Shown piece after piece: positions 38,754 to 47,485 of a stretch of 64,000 nucleotides of DNA. The number at the start of each line of letters is the position of its first letter. The first letter of the stretch is position 1. The DNA is taken from the NCBI GenBank assembly GCA_018261935.1, contig JAGTRP010000007.1, positions 111,587 to 175,586 on the forward strand, read 5' to 3'. The stretch comes from Rhodocyclaceae bacterium. Lineage in GTDB: Bacteria; Pseudomonadota; Gammaproteobacteria; Burkholderiales; Rhodocyclaceae. A program made the translations under genes and the position numbers. The notes beneath the pieces are model-generated. The model made no database searches. It had not been told where the DNA came from and saw only the letters and a list, made by a program, of their open reading frames with translations.

Positions 38754-39258
38754 TGTTTCTGGTGTCTCCGATCACTGTCGCCGGAACTCCTCCGACGATG
38801 GCATAGTCTGGCACCGATTTTGTGACAACGGAATTGGCTGCAACGATAACGTTGTTTCCGATCGTGACACCACCAATGATTACCGCGCCCGACGCGATCC
38901 AAGACCCGCTGCCGATACGGATGTCATAGCCCGATGATGGCACTTCCTTTTCACCACCTCCCCAGGCAGGCCCGTTCATCACCTCCTCCAGCCCTGCTCG
39001 CTGCCCGTCGATGAAACGGTGGCGTCCGGTGAGCACCATCACATTCTGGCCGAAGATAGTGTAGTCGCCGATGTAGATCGACCCGCTCGAAAGGTTGAAC
39101 AAGGTATTTGCGACGGCCACCTTCTTGCCGAGGACGAGCTTGCCGCCGGTGCCCATCGTGTAGGACGTTTCGTAGAAGTAATACAACAGCCAGCGGACCA
39201 CTGGCCGCATCACCGGCCGCAATCGCCTCTGCAGGGCCGGAAGAAAGCCCATGCTCAT
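38725..39258 (-). CDS. Hexapeptide-repeat acyltransferase
   Basis: 177 residues from ATG 39258, which overlaps the FkbM stop by 4 bp (ATGA). A helical N-terminus (LRPVMRPVVRWLLYYFYE) is followed by left-handed beta-helix repeats: VAVANTLFNLSSGSIYIGDYTIFGQN, IGSGSWIASGAVIIGGVTIGNN and VIVAANSVVTKSVPDYAIVGGVPA. The fold and the C-terminal GGVPA are typical of O-acetyltransferases that act on sugars. Likely acts on a glycan made by this cluster. Confidence 0.85.
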   Translation of the reverse strand: MSMGFLPALQRRLRPVMRPVVRWLLYYFYETSYTMGTGGKLVLGKKVAVANTLFNLSSGSIYIGDYTIFGQNVMVLTGRHRFIDGQRAGLEEVMNGPAWGGGEKEVPSSGYDIRIGSGSWIASGAVIIGGVTIGNNVIVAANSVVTKSVPDYAIVGGVPATVIGDTRNNGSDSADEG

Positions 39259-39962
39259 TTCCCGATGAACAGCACATCGGCCCACCACAGCCACTCGTCA
39301 TGGGCCCGATGGGGGTAGAGCCACGCCATGCGATATCCGGCCTTGTCCAACAGGCCGAATATCTCGTGATACGTCTGCTGTCCCTCGTAGAACTGCGTGA
39401 AGTTGATCTCGACGAGAATGGACTTGATCGACGCCGGACAAAGAAACTCGCCAGCCGAACGCAAGACGTCGAGATCGCTGCCCTGCGCATCGGATTTAAG
39501 CAAAGCGATTTGTTCACCGTCCCGGGCGATCTGCTCTCTGATGAAATCATCGAGGCGGACGGTTTCGACCTTCACCTCCTGGTCCAGGGTGAGCCATTTC
39601 GACGGCTGACCCGGCAAGGGCGGCAGCAGGCTCGAACCGACATCGCTGACGGTAACGTAGAAATTGGCGAATCCATTTTCGACGGAGACCGCTTTCTTCA
39701 CCGGCACGACCTGGGGATGTTTTTCCGACAGGGCTTCCACTGCTGCGAAGGCATCCGGCACGGGCTCGAAAGAATAGATTTTCTTCACCGGGACGATGCT
39801 GAGAATCTCTTCGGCAAACTGCCCCCGATTGGCGCCGATATCCAGCACGATGCTCGACGCATCGAGGCATCGGCGCAAATCGCGTTCAAGCTGGCGGGTC
39901 GTCGAGGCCATATCCTCGGCTTCGAGGTCGGGTCTGTGGCGGTCGTGGGTCGGATTCATCAT
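39255..39962 (-). CDS. FkbM family SAM-dependent methyltransferase
   Basis: 235 residues from ATG 39962. The FkbM motifs are VLDIGANRGQFAEEIL (SAM site), IYSFEPVPDAFAAVEAL, and later LLKSDAQGSDLDVLRSAGEFL, which is the usual K-x-D-x-Q-G-x-E/D motif. Methylates hydroxyl groups of sugars or other natural products. Starts 37 bp after the PtmA-like stop; overlaps the acyltransferase by 4 bp. A frame extending to 40022 lacks a better start. Confidence 0.85.
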   Translation of the reverse strand: MMNPTHDRHRPDLEAEDMASTTRQLERDLRRCLDASSIVLDIGANRGQFAEEILSIVPVKKIYSFEPVPDAFAAVEALSEKHPQVVPVKKAVSVENGFANFYVTVSDVGSSLLPPLPGQPSKWLTLDQEVKVETVRLDDFIREQIARDGEQIALLKSDAQGSDLDVLRSAGEFLCPASIKSILVEINFTQFYEGQQTYHEIFGLLDKAGYRMAWLYPHRAHDEWLWWADVLFIGK

Positions 39963-39999
39963 ATTCTCGCAATCAATTTTCAAAGTCGGCCTGTACGCT

Positions 40000-40803
40000 T
40001 TACCAGGTTCCCCAGCCACCATCGACCAGCAAGTTCTGTCCGGTCACATAGCGCGACATGTCGCTGGCCAGGAAGGCGATGACGCCGCGGAAATCGTCCT
40101 CCGAGGCCATGCGGCCCAGGGGAGTCCGCTTGCAGTAGCGCCCGGCGAACACCTCGGGCTGCTGCCGGGATATCCCCCCCGGGGAAACGGCATTGACCCG
40201 GACGCCCGGCGCCATGGTCGTCGCCAGCCAGCGGGTCAGCTGAATGACCCCCCCCTTCGACGCCCCGTAGGCGGCGGGATTGCCCATCTGGGTGTCGTCG
40301 TAAAGGCTCCAGTCGGGCCCGAGGACGCCGTAGATCGAGGCGATGTTGATGATGCTGCCGCCGGCAGATGCCCGCAGTTCGGGCGCGAAGGCCTGGCACA
40401 GGTGGAAGACCGCGGTCAGGTTGACCTCCAGGGCGCGCCGCCAGGTGGCCAGCGATTGCTCTTCGAAGGGCGCCACCCAGCCCTGAAGGCCGGAGGTACC
40501 GACAAAAGCCGCATTGTTGATCAGAATGTCGAGACCGAGTCCGTCAGCCTTCACGGCCTCGATCGTCGCCCGGCGCTGTCCTTCGTCTTCGAGGTCGCAC
40601 TCCAGGCAAGCGACTTCCGGCTTGCCAACCGCGCGCAACGCGGCAAGCAAAGGGTTAAAGTCAGTGCCCGGCCGGTCCAGCAGCAGAAGACCGCATCCCA
40701 GTTCGGCAAGGGTTTCCGCCATGACCTTGCCAAGGCCGCCGTTGGCCCCGGTCACCAAGGCACGCCGGCCGCGCAGGTCCATCAGTTCTTTCAATCGGCT
40801 CAT
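40000..40803 (-). CDS. Short-chain dehydrogenase, PtmA-like
   Basis: 267 residues from ATG 40803, overlapping the LegF stop by 4 bp. Classical SDR: VTGANGGLGKVMAETL (NAD(P)), INNAAFVG, Ser in NIASIYG and Tyr/Lys in YGASKGGVIQLTRW. C-terminal GQNLLVDGGWGTW. Its neighbours (LegF, a Gfo/Idh/MocA protein, PtmE) match Campylobacter PtmA, which works with PtmF in supplying glucosamine phosphate for the GDP-route. The assignment to that step is from context; other sugar oxidoreductase roles remain possible. Confidence 0.8.
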   Translation of the reverse strand: MSRLKELMDLRGRRALVTGANGGLGKVMAETLAELGCGLLLLDRPGTDFNPLLAALRAVGKPEVACLECDLEDEGQRRATIEAVKADGLGLDILINNAAFVGTSGLQGWVAPFEEQSLATWRRALEVNLTAVFHLCQAFAPELRASAGGSIINIASIYGVLGPDWSLYDDTQMGNPAAYGASKGGVIQLTRWLATTMAPGVRVNAVSPGGISRQQPEVFAGRYCKRTPLGRMASEDDFRGVIAFLASDMSRYVTGQNLLVDGGWGTW

Positions 40804-41504
40804 GTCTGCGATATCCGTTTGTTCATCAGGAGTTCCGCAATTTCGAAATCGAGCAGGGTATCGATATCGATCGATCGCTCGACCGGCACCTGGACGGCCT
40901 TCACCCGGCCGGCGAAGGTACCGTCCCGGGTCAGCACGAACCCGGGATCGGCAATATAGGCGACGGTGGTCAAATCGAAGACGGCCGGAGCATCCTGGCG
41001 CCGGGTTACGCCGGCGGCCGGCGGAATGACCAATCCGACCGTGCCGTCGGGGTTGGCCTTGACCATGTTGAAATAAGGGTTGCGGTGGGCTTCTGTCACG
41101 GTCACGACCATATCGGCGCCCCCTTCGGCGAACCGGTCGAGGCAGTTGTCGATATCCTCCGGCAAGCGCAAGGGTGCCGTCACCGGGACGGAGACCATCG
41201 CGCCGGGGAGCTTGCCCTCGTCTTGCTGAAGGAAATTCAGCGCGTGACGCCAGGCGAACCACTCGGGCGAATCGTCGCGCGCCAGTTCGCCTGGTCGCAG
41301 AAAGGGAACCTCCGCTCCGAAGGCCCGTGCCACCTCGGCGATGTCCGGCGCATCGGTCGAGACGATGACGCGGCGAATCCGGCTTACCGCCCGGGCGTGG
41401 TCAATGGCCCAGGCGATCAGCGGCTTGCCGGCAAGGGGGCGGATGTTCTTCCCCGGCAAGCCTTTCGAGCCGCCGCGAGCGAAGATGAATGCGACTGAAT
41501 CCAT
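40800..41504 (-). CDS. legF: CMP-legionaminate synthetase-like cytidylyltransferase
   Basis: 234 residues. N-terminal ARGGSKGLPGKNIRPLAGKPL is the CMP-nonulosonate synthetase signature ([A/R]-R-x-G-S-K-x-[L/I]-x-x-K-N). PFLRPGELARDDSPEWF and RSIDIDTLLDFEIAE match the substrate and metal regions. It would couple legionaminic acid to CMP, giving the donor for a transferase. CMP-Neu5Ac or CMP-pseudaminate synthetase activity is the alternative; LegB/LegC nearby argue for legionaminate. Starts 12 bp after the Gfo/Idh gene. Confidence 0.8.
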   Translation of the reverse strand: MDSVAFIFARGGSKGLPGKNIRPLAGKPLIAWAIDHARAVSRIRRVIVSTDAPDIAEVARAFGAEVPFLRPGELARDDSPEWFAWRHALNFLQQDEGKLPGAMVSVPVTAPLRLPEDIDNCLDRFAEGGADMVVTVTEAHRNPYFNMVKANPDGTVGLVIPPAAGVTRRQDAPAVFDLTTVAYIADPGFVLTRDGTFAGRVKAVQVPVERSIDIDTLLDFEIAELLMNKRISQT

Positions 41505-41516
41505 GGCGATATGATC

Positions 41517-42533
41517 TTATTCTGATGCGGGGGCCATCCGCAGGCCCTGGGCCGCAGCCGAGGCCCGCGCGGCATCGATGATTCGGAGGACGGCCAGCCC
41601 GTCATCTCCGCTGACCAGCGGGGCGCCACTGTTACGCACGCCGTCGAGGAAGGCATGCCACTGCGCAATGTAGCTGTCATCGCGCTGGTGGCGATGGACG
41701 AAGACAGCCTCCCACTCGCTGCTGCCGGCGACAAGCTGTTCCACGCTGCCGGCCAGGGCGTTCCAACGCAGGCTGCCGCCCTCGCCGATGGCGAGGCACT
41801 GGCGGGTGGTGTCCCGGCGGAGGAAATCGAGGCTGAGGGCGGCGACAGGACCGGCGCCCGCCCCATCGGTCTCGAAGCCCAGCGTCAGGTGCGCGGTGTC
41901 CTCGACGTCGATCTCGAGGTTGCTCAGCCTCCCGAGCCAGGCCTGGACCCAGGCCACTTCCCCGAAGATCCAGCGCAGATAGTCGAGCTCGTGGCTCAAT
42001 TCGAGCAGGACACCGCCTCCCAACGACGCGTTGGCGGAAACCGCTTTCCGATAGTCCGTATCGGGGCGCCAAGAGGGCAGGTACTGCCCGATCTCACAGC
42101 GGACCGAGAGCACCCGCCCGATCGCGCCGGCCTGGATCAATTCCCGAAAACGGGCCAGCGAAGGCAGGAAGCGAAGGTTGTAGCCAACTTGCAGCGCGAT
42201 GCCGCGGCGCCTGGCCAAAGCAAGCAATGGCTGTACGCCGGTCGATGTGTGCGCAAGCGGCTTCTCGATCAGGAGGTGGCAGCCCTGGTCGGCCAGCGCA
42301 AGGGCAGCGTCGAGATGATAGGGGGCCGGCGTGGCAAGGATGGCGATTTGCGGCAAGAAAGCGAGCGCGTCGGCCAAGCCGCTGAAACAGCCGTCTGCCA
42401 GGTCGGGGGTAGTCGCCGCCGGTTGGTGTCTCAACACCCGGATGTCCGCGTCCGGCAGATCATCGCGCACAATCCGCAGGTGGCGTTTGCCGATGCTGCC
42501 ATGGCCGGCGATCAGAACACGCTCAAAGGCCAC
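41517..42533 (-). CDS. Gfo/Idh/MocA family oxidoreductase, PtmF-like
   Basis: 338 residues, GTG start. Rossmann start RVLIAGHGSIGKRHLRIV, then EKPLAHTSTG, the EKP catalytic motif with Lys, and GGGVLLELSHELDYLRWIFG with the conserved His/Asp pattern. NAD(P)-dependent sugar oxidoreductase. In the Campylobacter legionaminate locus an oxidoreductase of this kind (PtmF) pairs with PtmA. The first 11 bp overlap the HisH stop. The precise substrate is inferred from context only. Confidence 0.78.
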   Translation of the reverse strand: MAFERVLIAGHGSIGKRHLRIVRDDLPDADIRVLRHQPAATTPDLADGCFSGLADALAFLPQIAILATPAPYHLDAALALADQGCHLLIEKPLAHTSTGVQPLLALARRRGIALQVGYNLRFLPSLARFRELIQAGAIGRVLSVRCEIGQYLPSWRPDTDYRKAVSANASLGGGVLLELSHELDYLRWIFGEVAWVQAWLGRLSNLEIDVEDTAHLTLGFETDGAGAGPVAALSLDFLRRDTTRQCLAIGEGGSLRWNALAGSVEQLVAGSSEWEAVFVHRHQRDDSYIAQWHAFLDGVRNSGAPLVSGDDGLAVLRIIDAARASAAAQGLRMAPASE

Positions 42534-43164
42534 AGAACGCCTGCAGAATATTGAGTCCTGCCTGCCCGCTTTTCTCTGGGTGGAACTGGCAGCCGGTTAC
42601 GCTTCCTTTCGATACCACGGCTGATATCGCATGCCCCCCGTATTCGCAGTCCGCCAGCCGGAAGGAAGGATCGGACGGCAGTGCCTGGAAGGAATGGACG
42701 AAATACATGGCCTCATTTGGCGCACTCCTGGCCAAGCAGGAGGTTGACCAATCGGCATCGTCAGAAGAGGGTTTGATTCCGTTCCAACCGATATGGGGAA
42801 TCTTGAGGGGTTCGCCGGTAACCGACTTGTCGGGAATCGGCCGGACGTTTCCGGGTATCAATCCCAGTCCTTGGGTAGTACCGAATTCCTCGCTCTCGTC
42901 AAACAACAGCTGCATGCCGAGGCAAATCCCCAATAAAGGAACATGCCTTGCCGCCACATCCTTGAGAATCGGCACCAGTCCCAGCCCGTGCAGCGCCTCC
43001 ATGGCGTTTGGAAACGCCCCTACGCCAGGCAATACCAGTCGCTCTGCGCCGAGGATGGTTTCCGGATCGCTGGTCAGGACCACACTCGCTCCGACCTGCT
43101 CGAGACCACGGCAAACACTGAGCAGATTGCCGACCCCGTAATCGACAACGACTACCTTACCCAT
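42523..43164 (-). CDS. HisH-like glutaminase subunit for sugar amidotransfer
   Basis: 213 residues from ATG 43164. Class I glutamine amidotransferase: VVVDYGVGNLLSVCRGLEQ, nucleophilic Cys in GICLGMQLLF, and His/Glu in GCQFHPEKS. This is a HisH paralogue: it sits beside hisF- and PseA/WbpG-like genes rather than other his genes, so its ammonia should be channelled to the sugar amidotransferase. Overlaps hisF by 8 bp. Confidence 0.85.
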   Translation of the reverse strand: MGKVVVVDYGVGNLLSVCRGLEQVGASVVLTSDPETILGAERLVLPGVGAFPNAMEALHGLGLVPILKDVAARHVPLLGICLGMQLLFDESEEFGTTQGLGLIPGNVRPIPDKSVTGEPLKIPHIGWNGIKPSSDDADWSTSCLARSAPNEAMYFVHSFQALPSDPSFRLADCEYGGHAISAVVSKGSVTGCQFHPEKSGQAGLNILQAFCGL

Positions 43165-43930
43165 AAGCCCGCACTCCAAAACCAGCGTCCCGGGCTGTAG
43201 CGCGAATATCGCCAATGGTTGCGCGCCCGTAATGAAGAATATCGGCCATGGCGACAGCGTCTGCATGACCTTCCCGGACAACCGGTACGATGTGATCCAA
43301 CGCCCCCATCCCGCCGCTGGCGATCACCGGGACGGAGACCTCCGCCGTAACGGCCTGGACCAGGGTGCAATCGAAACCCTTTCTCGTGCCTTCGTTGTCA
43401 ACGGAAGTCAGCAGGATTTCACCCGCACCAAGGGATACGCCCTTCCTCACCCACTCGATGACATCGAGTCCGGTGCGTTCCCGGCCATTGTCCGTATAGA
43501 CTTCCCAGCGGTTCTCCCCGCACCGCTTGGCTTCGACGGACAGCACCATGCACTGGCTTCCGAATCTGCGGGCGACTTCCGAGATAAGCGAGGGAGAAGC
43601 CACGGCTGCAGTGTTTATGGCGACCTTGTCGGCTCCGGCCCTGAGTATGCGGGTGGCGTCCTCGACTGAACGTATTCCGCCGCCGACCGTGATGGGAACG
43701 AAGATATCCTTTGCTGCGTCGCTGACGATATCGGCAAGGTGGTTACGCCCATAAAGACTTGCCACGCAGTCCATGTAGATCAGTTCATCGGCGCCCTGGT
43801 TGTAATAGCGCAGGGCGTGTTCAGCCGGTGAGCCGATGACCCGGAGCCCTTCCAGGTGGATGCCCTTGATCAGATTGGGGCCCTTGATGTCGAGTCGGGC
43901 GATCAAGCGCAGGTTTCGCATGCTGCTCAT
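43157..43930 (-). CDS. HisF-like cyclase subunit for sugar amidotransfer
   Basis: 257 residues, TIM-barrel HisF homologue. LRLIARLDIKGPNLIKGIHLEG replaces the usual CLDVKDGRVVKGVNF segment of histidine-pathway HisF, and SGGMGALDHIV forms a phosphate loop. In WbpG/HisH2/HisF2-type systems this subunit carries ammonia from HisH to the amidotransferase. The diverged N-terminal segment supports the specialised role. It starts 3 bp after the amidotransferase stop. Confidence 0.85.
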   Translation of the reverse strand: MSSMRNLRLIARLDIKGPNLIKGIHLEGLRVIGSPAEHALRYYNQGADELIYMDCVASLYGRNHLADIVSDAAKDIFVPITVGGGIRSVEDATRILRAGADKVAINTAAVASPSLISEVARRFGSQCMVLSVEAKRCGENRWEVYTDNGRERTGLDVIEWVRKGVSLGAGEILLTSVDNEGTRKGFDCTLVQAVTAEVSVPVIASGGMGALDHIVPVVREGHADAVAMADILHYGRATIGDIRATARDAGFGVRAYG

Positions 43931-43933
43931 GGG

Positions 43934-45253
43934 TCAGGCTTCATCCCATAGCGTTTTCCGCAGTTTCCATTGGGTTCCATCCTTGAACCACAAGTGGGGG
44001 GAGCGGAAGTGATCCGACAACCGGTCAAAGTATTCACGGTCCATCATGGATTGCTCGAACATCTTGCTCGCAATCGGAAATTCCTTTTCCGGCAGGCTGA
44101 GATATTGGAAAAGTTCCGGTGCGAAACGCTCAGGAAACTCGTGATCGAAACGCTTCACCAAGGCAATGCCTTCCTCCCTGGTGATGTCTCCCGAGCGGAT
44201 TTCCTGCGCAGCGTCATAGCTGGCCCGGCCGATGCCGAATTTGACTCCCGTGGTGTAGTAGTGGAGGTCGTCGATTCGGTCATCGATACTGTTGTATTTC
44301 GAATATGTTCCCGGAGTACGTTCGGGCGAAGCCTGGAATCCGCCATGCTCGACGGCATAGTAATAGCAGGCTTGCGGGTGCCACTTCAGGTAGTACCCGA
44401 GGTAGTGGACCTCGATGCTCTTTTCCGCGATTTGGTTGGGGTCGGCAGGAAGGTAGGGCTGAAGGTCGTTCTGGTCGACACCGAACTGTTCCTTCAGGTC
44501 GGAAACGGACACCCCCCCCAGGTAGATCTTGGACTGGTCCTGGGCCGTGAAGTAGGACCAATCCCGTTTGGCCGAATCGGTATCGCCGATCGGATTGCCA
44601 TACTCGGCTTCATTTTCCCCGTAAAAGACCAGGGGGATATTGAACAGGAGCGCCATTTTTGGAGCCAGGGCCTTCTGCCCGAACATGAACGCCTGGAAGG
44701 GGTGGAACAGCAGTTCAGTGGACAGACGGGTCAGCAGGCGATGCACCCGCCCATTGGGCGTCATCAGATAATTGTCATGGCCGGCATGAATCCAGGATTG
44801 GAAGTTCTTCCATCCCCAATCCGTATAGATATGCGGAGCCCAGGTAACCGTGAGGGGGTGCATGCCATATTTCGTCTTGAGGATATGCGATGCGAAGAAG
44901 CTGTCTTTGCCCCCGGAACCCGGGACGATGCAGTCGTAGGAACCATCGTGCTTCCGATGCTTGTCGCAGAGTTCCCGAAGCTGCTTCTCACGGGCTTCCC
45001 AGTCGATGACCCGTTGCTTTCTCAGGGCAAAATTGCAGGCATCGCAAACGCCATGCTCGTCAAAGTTGATGGTGGCCTTCTTGCTGTCCTTGGTATGCTT
45101 GTACTCAACCGCTGAATTGGGCCGTTGGTTGGAGATGACGCATTTCTTGCAGTAGACGACATCACTGGGGAGCCCATATTTGACGTCCCGCGGTTCCGCA
45201 TTCTTGTCGAATACGGACATATCAACCGGGGACGGATAGGGAATTTTTTCCAT
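43934..45253 (-). CDS. N-acetyl sugar amidotransferase, PseA/WbpG family
   Basis: 439 residues. PP-loop ATPase motif PGSGGKDSFFASHILK activates the sugar amide by adenylation. An N-terminal metal-type cluster CKKC...CDAC (about residues 35-80) is typical of the family, as is YGENEAEYGNP in the middle. The family converts an N-acetyl group to N-acetamidino, using ammonia from HisH/HisF. With a legionaminate pathway beside it, the product may be an acetamidino-legionaminic acid as known in Legionella and Campylobacter. Starts 19 bp downstream of the PtmE stop. Confidence 0.88.
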   Translation of the reverse strand: MEKIPYPSPVDMSVFDKNAEPRDVKYGLPSDVVYCKKCVISNQRPNSAVEYKHTKDSKKATINFDEHGVCDACNFALRKQRVIDWEAREKQLRELCDKHRKHDGSYDCIVPGSGGKDSFFASHILKTKYGMHPLTVTWAPHIYTDWGWKNFQSWIHAGHDNYLMTPNGRVHRLLTRLSTELLFHPFQAFMFGQKALAPKMALLFNIPLVFYGENEAEYGNPIGDTDSAKRDWSYFTAQDQSKIYLGGVSVSDLKEQFGVDQNDLQPYLPADPNQIAEKSIEVHYLGYYLKWHPQACYYYAVEHGGFQASPERTPGTYSKYNSIDDRIDDLHYYTTGVKFGIGRASYDAAQEIRSGDITREEGIALVKRFDHEFPERFAPELFQYLSLPEKEFPIASKMFEQSMMDREYFDRLSDHFRSPHLWFKDGTQWKLRKTLWDEA

Positions 45254-45272
45254 ATTGAGAATTCCTGTGGTG

Positions 45273-46316
45273 TTATTTCAGTAGGTTCGCTCGCTCGAGG
45301 TCATCGGGGCGTCCGACATCCAGCCAAGGCTCATGCATCGGATAAGCGACCGTCCGTTGCCCTACGACTTTGATCCGCTCGAAAAGAGTGGGCATGTCGC
45401 AACGAGCGCCCGGCTCCAAATAACCAAGAGCGGCCGGCGAAAGGGCGTACACACCGGCGTTGATGTGGGTGCGCGCAATCGGCTTCTCCTCGAAACCAAC
45501 AATATCGACACCATCCATCTGAACAACGCCAAACGGGTGCTGCCATTCATGCAGTCTGACCGCCATCGTGGCCGTAGCGCCGTGGCGGACGTGGAAATCC
45601 AGCAGCTCGCCATAGCGGATGTCGGTCATGACGTCGCCATTGGTAACGACAAAAGGCAGGGTCTGCACCCGGTCCAGCAAAGACAAGGCCCCCGCCGTTC
45701 CCAGGGGAGACGTTTCCCTCATGTAGTCGATGTGCACGCCGAATCGTCCTCCATCACCGAAATGGTCCTCGATCATGTGGCCAAGGTAATGAATCGCCAG
45801 CACGAAGTGGCGAAAACCCTCCAGGCTGGCCCGTTCGATAATGTGTTCCAACATGGGCCTGCCGGCTACCGGCAGCATGGGCTTCGGGCAGGACTCGGTG
45901 TACGGTCGTAGGCGTGTCCCCATTCCACCGGCCATGATGATCATCATGTTGGGACGCTCGGCGGGCGAGGTCAGTTCGTCCCAGAGATGCAGGCCCACCG
46001 GCCGACCATCAGTATCGACAACGGGAATCTGTTGCACCTTGTTGGCCTGCATCAGCAGCAGGACAAGTTCGCGGCTCATGCCGTCCGGAACCACCAGCGG
46101 GTTGCGCCGAACGACCTGGCTGGCCGGACTGTCCAGGTTGAGGCCGCGCAACAGGCCGCGCCGGATGTCGCCGTCGGAGATGGTGCCGGCAAGAATCCCG
46201 TCGGCGTCGCAGACCAGCACGATCTTGAGTGCGGCATCGTTGAGCCGCTGAATGGCGTCGTGCAGATTTGCGTTCGGCGGCAGGATGGCCTGGCGCCAGG
46301 CGACAGACTCAGTCAT
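45273..46316 (-). CDS. CBS-domain sugar-1-P nucleotidyltransferase, PtmE-like
   Basis: 347 residues. The N-terminal 115 residues contain a pair of CBS motifs (ILAGTISDGDIRRGLLRGLN and IPVVDTDGRPVGLHLWDEL), and the rest is a nucleotidyltransferase: IMAGGMGTRLRPYTESCPKPML, VTNGDVMTDIRY, EKPIARTHINAGVYAL. This two-part layout matches PtmE, the glucosamine-1-phosphate guanylyltransferase that commits to the GDP-route. ATGA overlap with the LegG stop. Mannose- or other hexosamine-phosphate specificity cannot be excluded. Confidence 0.82.
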   Translation of the reverse strand: MTESVAWRQAILPPNANLHDAIQRLNDAALKIVLVCDADGILAGTISDGDIRRGLLRGLNLDSPASQVVRRNPLVVPDGMSRELVLLLMQANKVQQIPVVDTDGRPVGLHLWDELTSPAERPNMMIIMAGGMGTRLRPYTESCPKPMLPVAGRPMLEHIIERASLEGFRHFVLAIHYLGHMIEDHFGDGGRFGVHIDYMRETSPLGTAGALSLLDRVQTLPFVVTNGDVMTDIRYGELLDFHVRHGATATMAVRLHEWQHPFGVVQMDGVDIVGFEEKPIARTHINAGVYALSPAALGYLEPGARCDMPTLFERIKVVGQRTVAYPMHEPWLDVGRPDDLERANLLK

Positions 46317-47485
46317 GGCCTCGGGGCTGCCTGCAGATCGTGAAAGCGTTTCTTGAGGAGTTCGTCATGGTCACATTGTTCGAGTTCGCGGACGATCCTG
46401 TCGCTTGCGCCGCCTTCCCCATAGGGATTGACGGCCTTGGCCAGAATCGAACGAAACTCGTCAGTGTACAGGCGTTCGATGGCGCGCACGATAGCAGTTT
46501 TTTCGGGGGCGCAATCAATAATGCTGTCGGCGCGCAGGCGGCCGCGCTGGCGGTCGCCAATATTCACCGTGCCTTTGCGGAAGGACGGCACTTCGATGAT
46601 GCCGCTCGAGGAATTGCCGACGACCCCATCCACATGCTGCAGGCAGGACAGGTAACGCAACTGGCCTAGAGATGTGTAAGCCTTTGCAGTATCGGGGTGA
46701 CGGCTCACGAAGTCGCGGACCATATCGAACAGCACGCGTCCCTCGTTGTCGGCGTTGGGCATCGTAAAGAGGATGCGGGTCTCGCTCAAGGACTCCAGCG
46801 CGGCGAGCAATTCACCCATCTGGGCACCGGCCTGGCCGACTTCCAGGGTGGCCGGATGGAAGGTGACCAGAAGGCTGCGCGGTCCGAAACGGAATTCGAG
46901 GGAGGCCTCCAGCGCTTCACGGTCGAGAAGCGGCAGGCGCAGGATATTGTCGATACCCAGCCCACCGACCCGAAAAACCCGCTCCGGGGCCTCACCGAGC
47001 TGGATGACGCGCTGCCGATATTCCTCCGCGGCAACGAAGTGCAGATGCGACATCTTGGTGATGGCATGGCGGATGGCCTCGTCGAAGGCGCCCTCGGTCA
47101 GTTCTCCGCCATGCAGGTGGGCCACCGGAATGCGCGCCACCAGCGCCGCGGCGACGGCGGCGAATATCTCGTAGCGGTCCCCCAGGACAAGCAGCATGTC
47201 GGGCGCCAGATCGGCCAGCGCGTCGGCAAAGCCGCACATTCCCAGCCCCATCGACTTGCCGATGCCGACCGCGCTGTCCGAACTGAGCAGCATCTCAACC
47301 TTGCGGTCGACGCGGAAGCCGTCCTCCTCGATCGCCCTGTAGGTCAGTCCGAATTCCGGAGACAGGTGCATGCCGGTGGCGGCCACCTGCAACTCCAGAT
47401 GCGGCGACTTCTGGATTCCCTCCATCACCCAGCGCAGCAAGCCATAGTCGGCGCGGGTGCCGGTGACGACGCAGATCTTCCTCAT
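46313..47485 (-). CDS. legG: Hydrolysing NDP-sugar 2-epimerase, LegG/NeuC family
   Basis: 390 residues, UDP-GlcNAc 2-epimerase (hydrolysing) fold. CVVTGTRADYGLLRWVMEGI, LVLGDRYEIFAAVAAAL with the catalytic-type Asp, HLHGGELTEGAFDEAIRHAITKMSHLHF, and GNSSSGIIEVPSFRKGTVNIGDRQRGR. The sequence around HGGE and SSSGIIE matches the NeuC/LegG class. It hydrolyses the NDP-diamino-sugar to the 2-epimer. Starts overlap LegI by 4 bp. Confidence 0.88.
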   Translation of the reverse strand: MRKICVVTGTRADYGLLRWVMEGIQKSPHLELQVAATGMHLSPEFGLTYRAIEEDGFRVDRKVEMLLSSDSAVGIGKSMGLGMCGFADALADLAPDMLLVLGDRYEIFAAVAAALVARIPVAHLHGGELTEGAFDEAIRHAITKMSHLHFVAAEEYRQRVIQLGEAPERVFRVGGLGIDNILRLPLLDREALEASLEFRFGPRSLLVTFHPATLEVGQAGAQMGELLAALESLSETRILFTMPNADNEGRVLFDMVRDFVSRHPDTAKAYTSLGQLRYLSCLQHVDGVVGNSSSGIIEVPSFRKGTVNIGDRQRGRLRADSIIDCAPEKTAIVRAIERLYTDEFRSILAKAVNPYGEGGASDRIVRELEQCDHDELLKKRFHDLQAAPRP

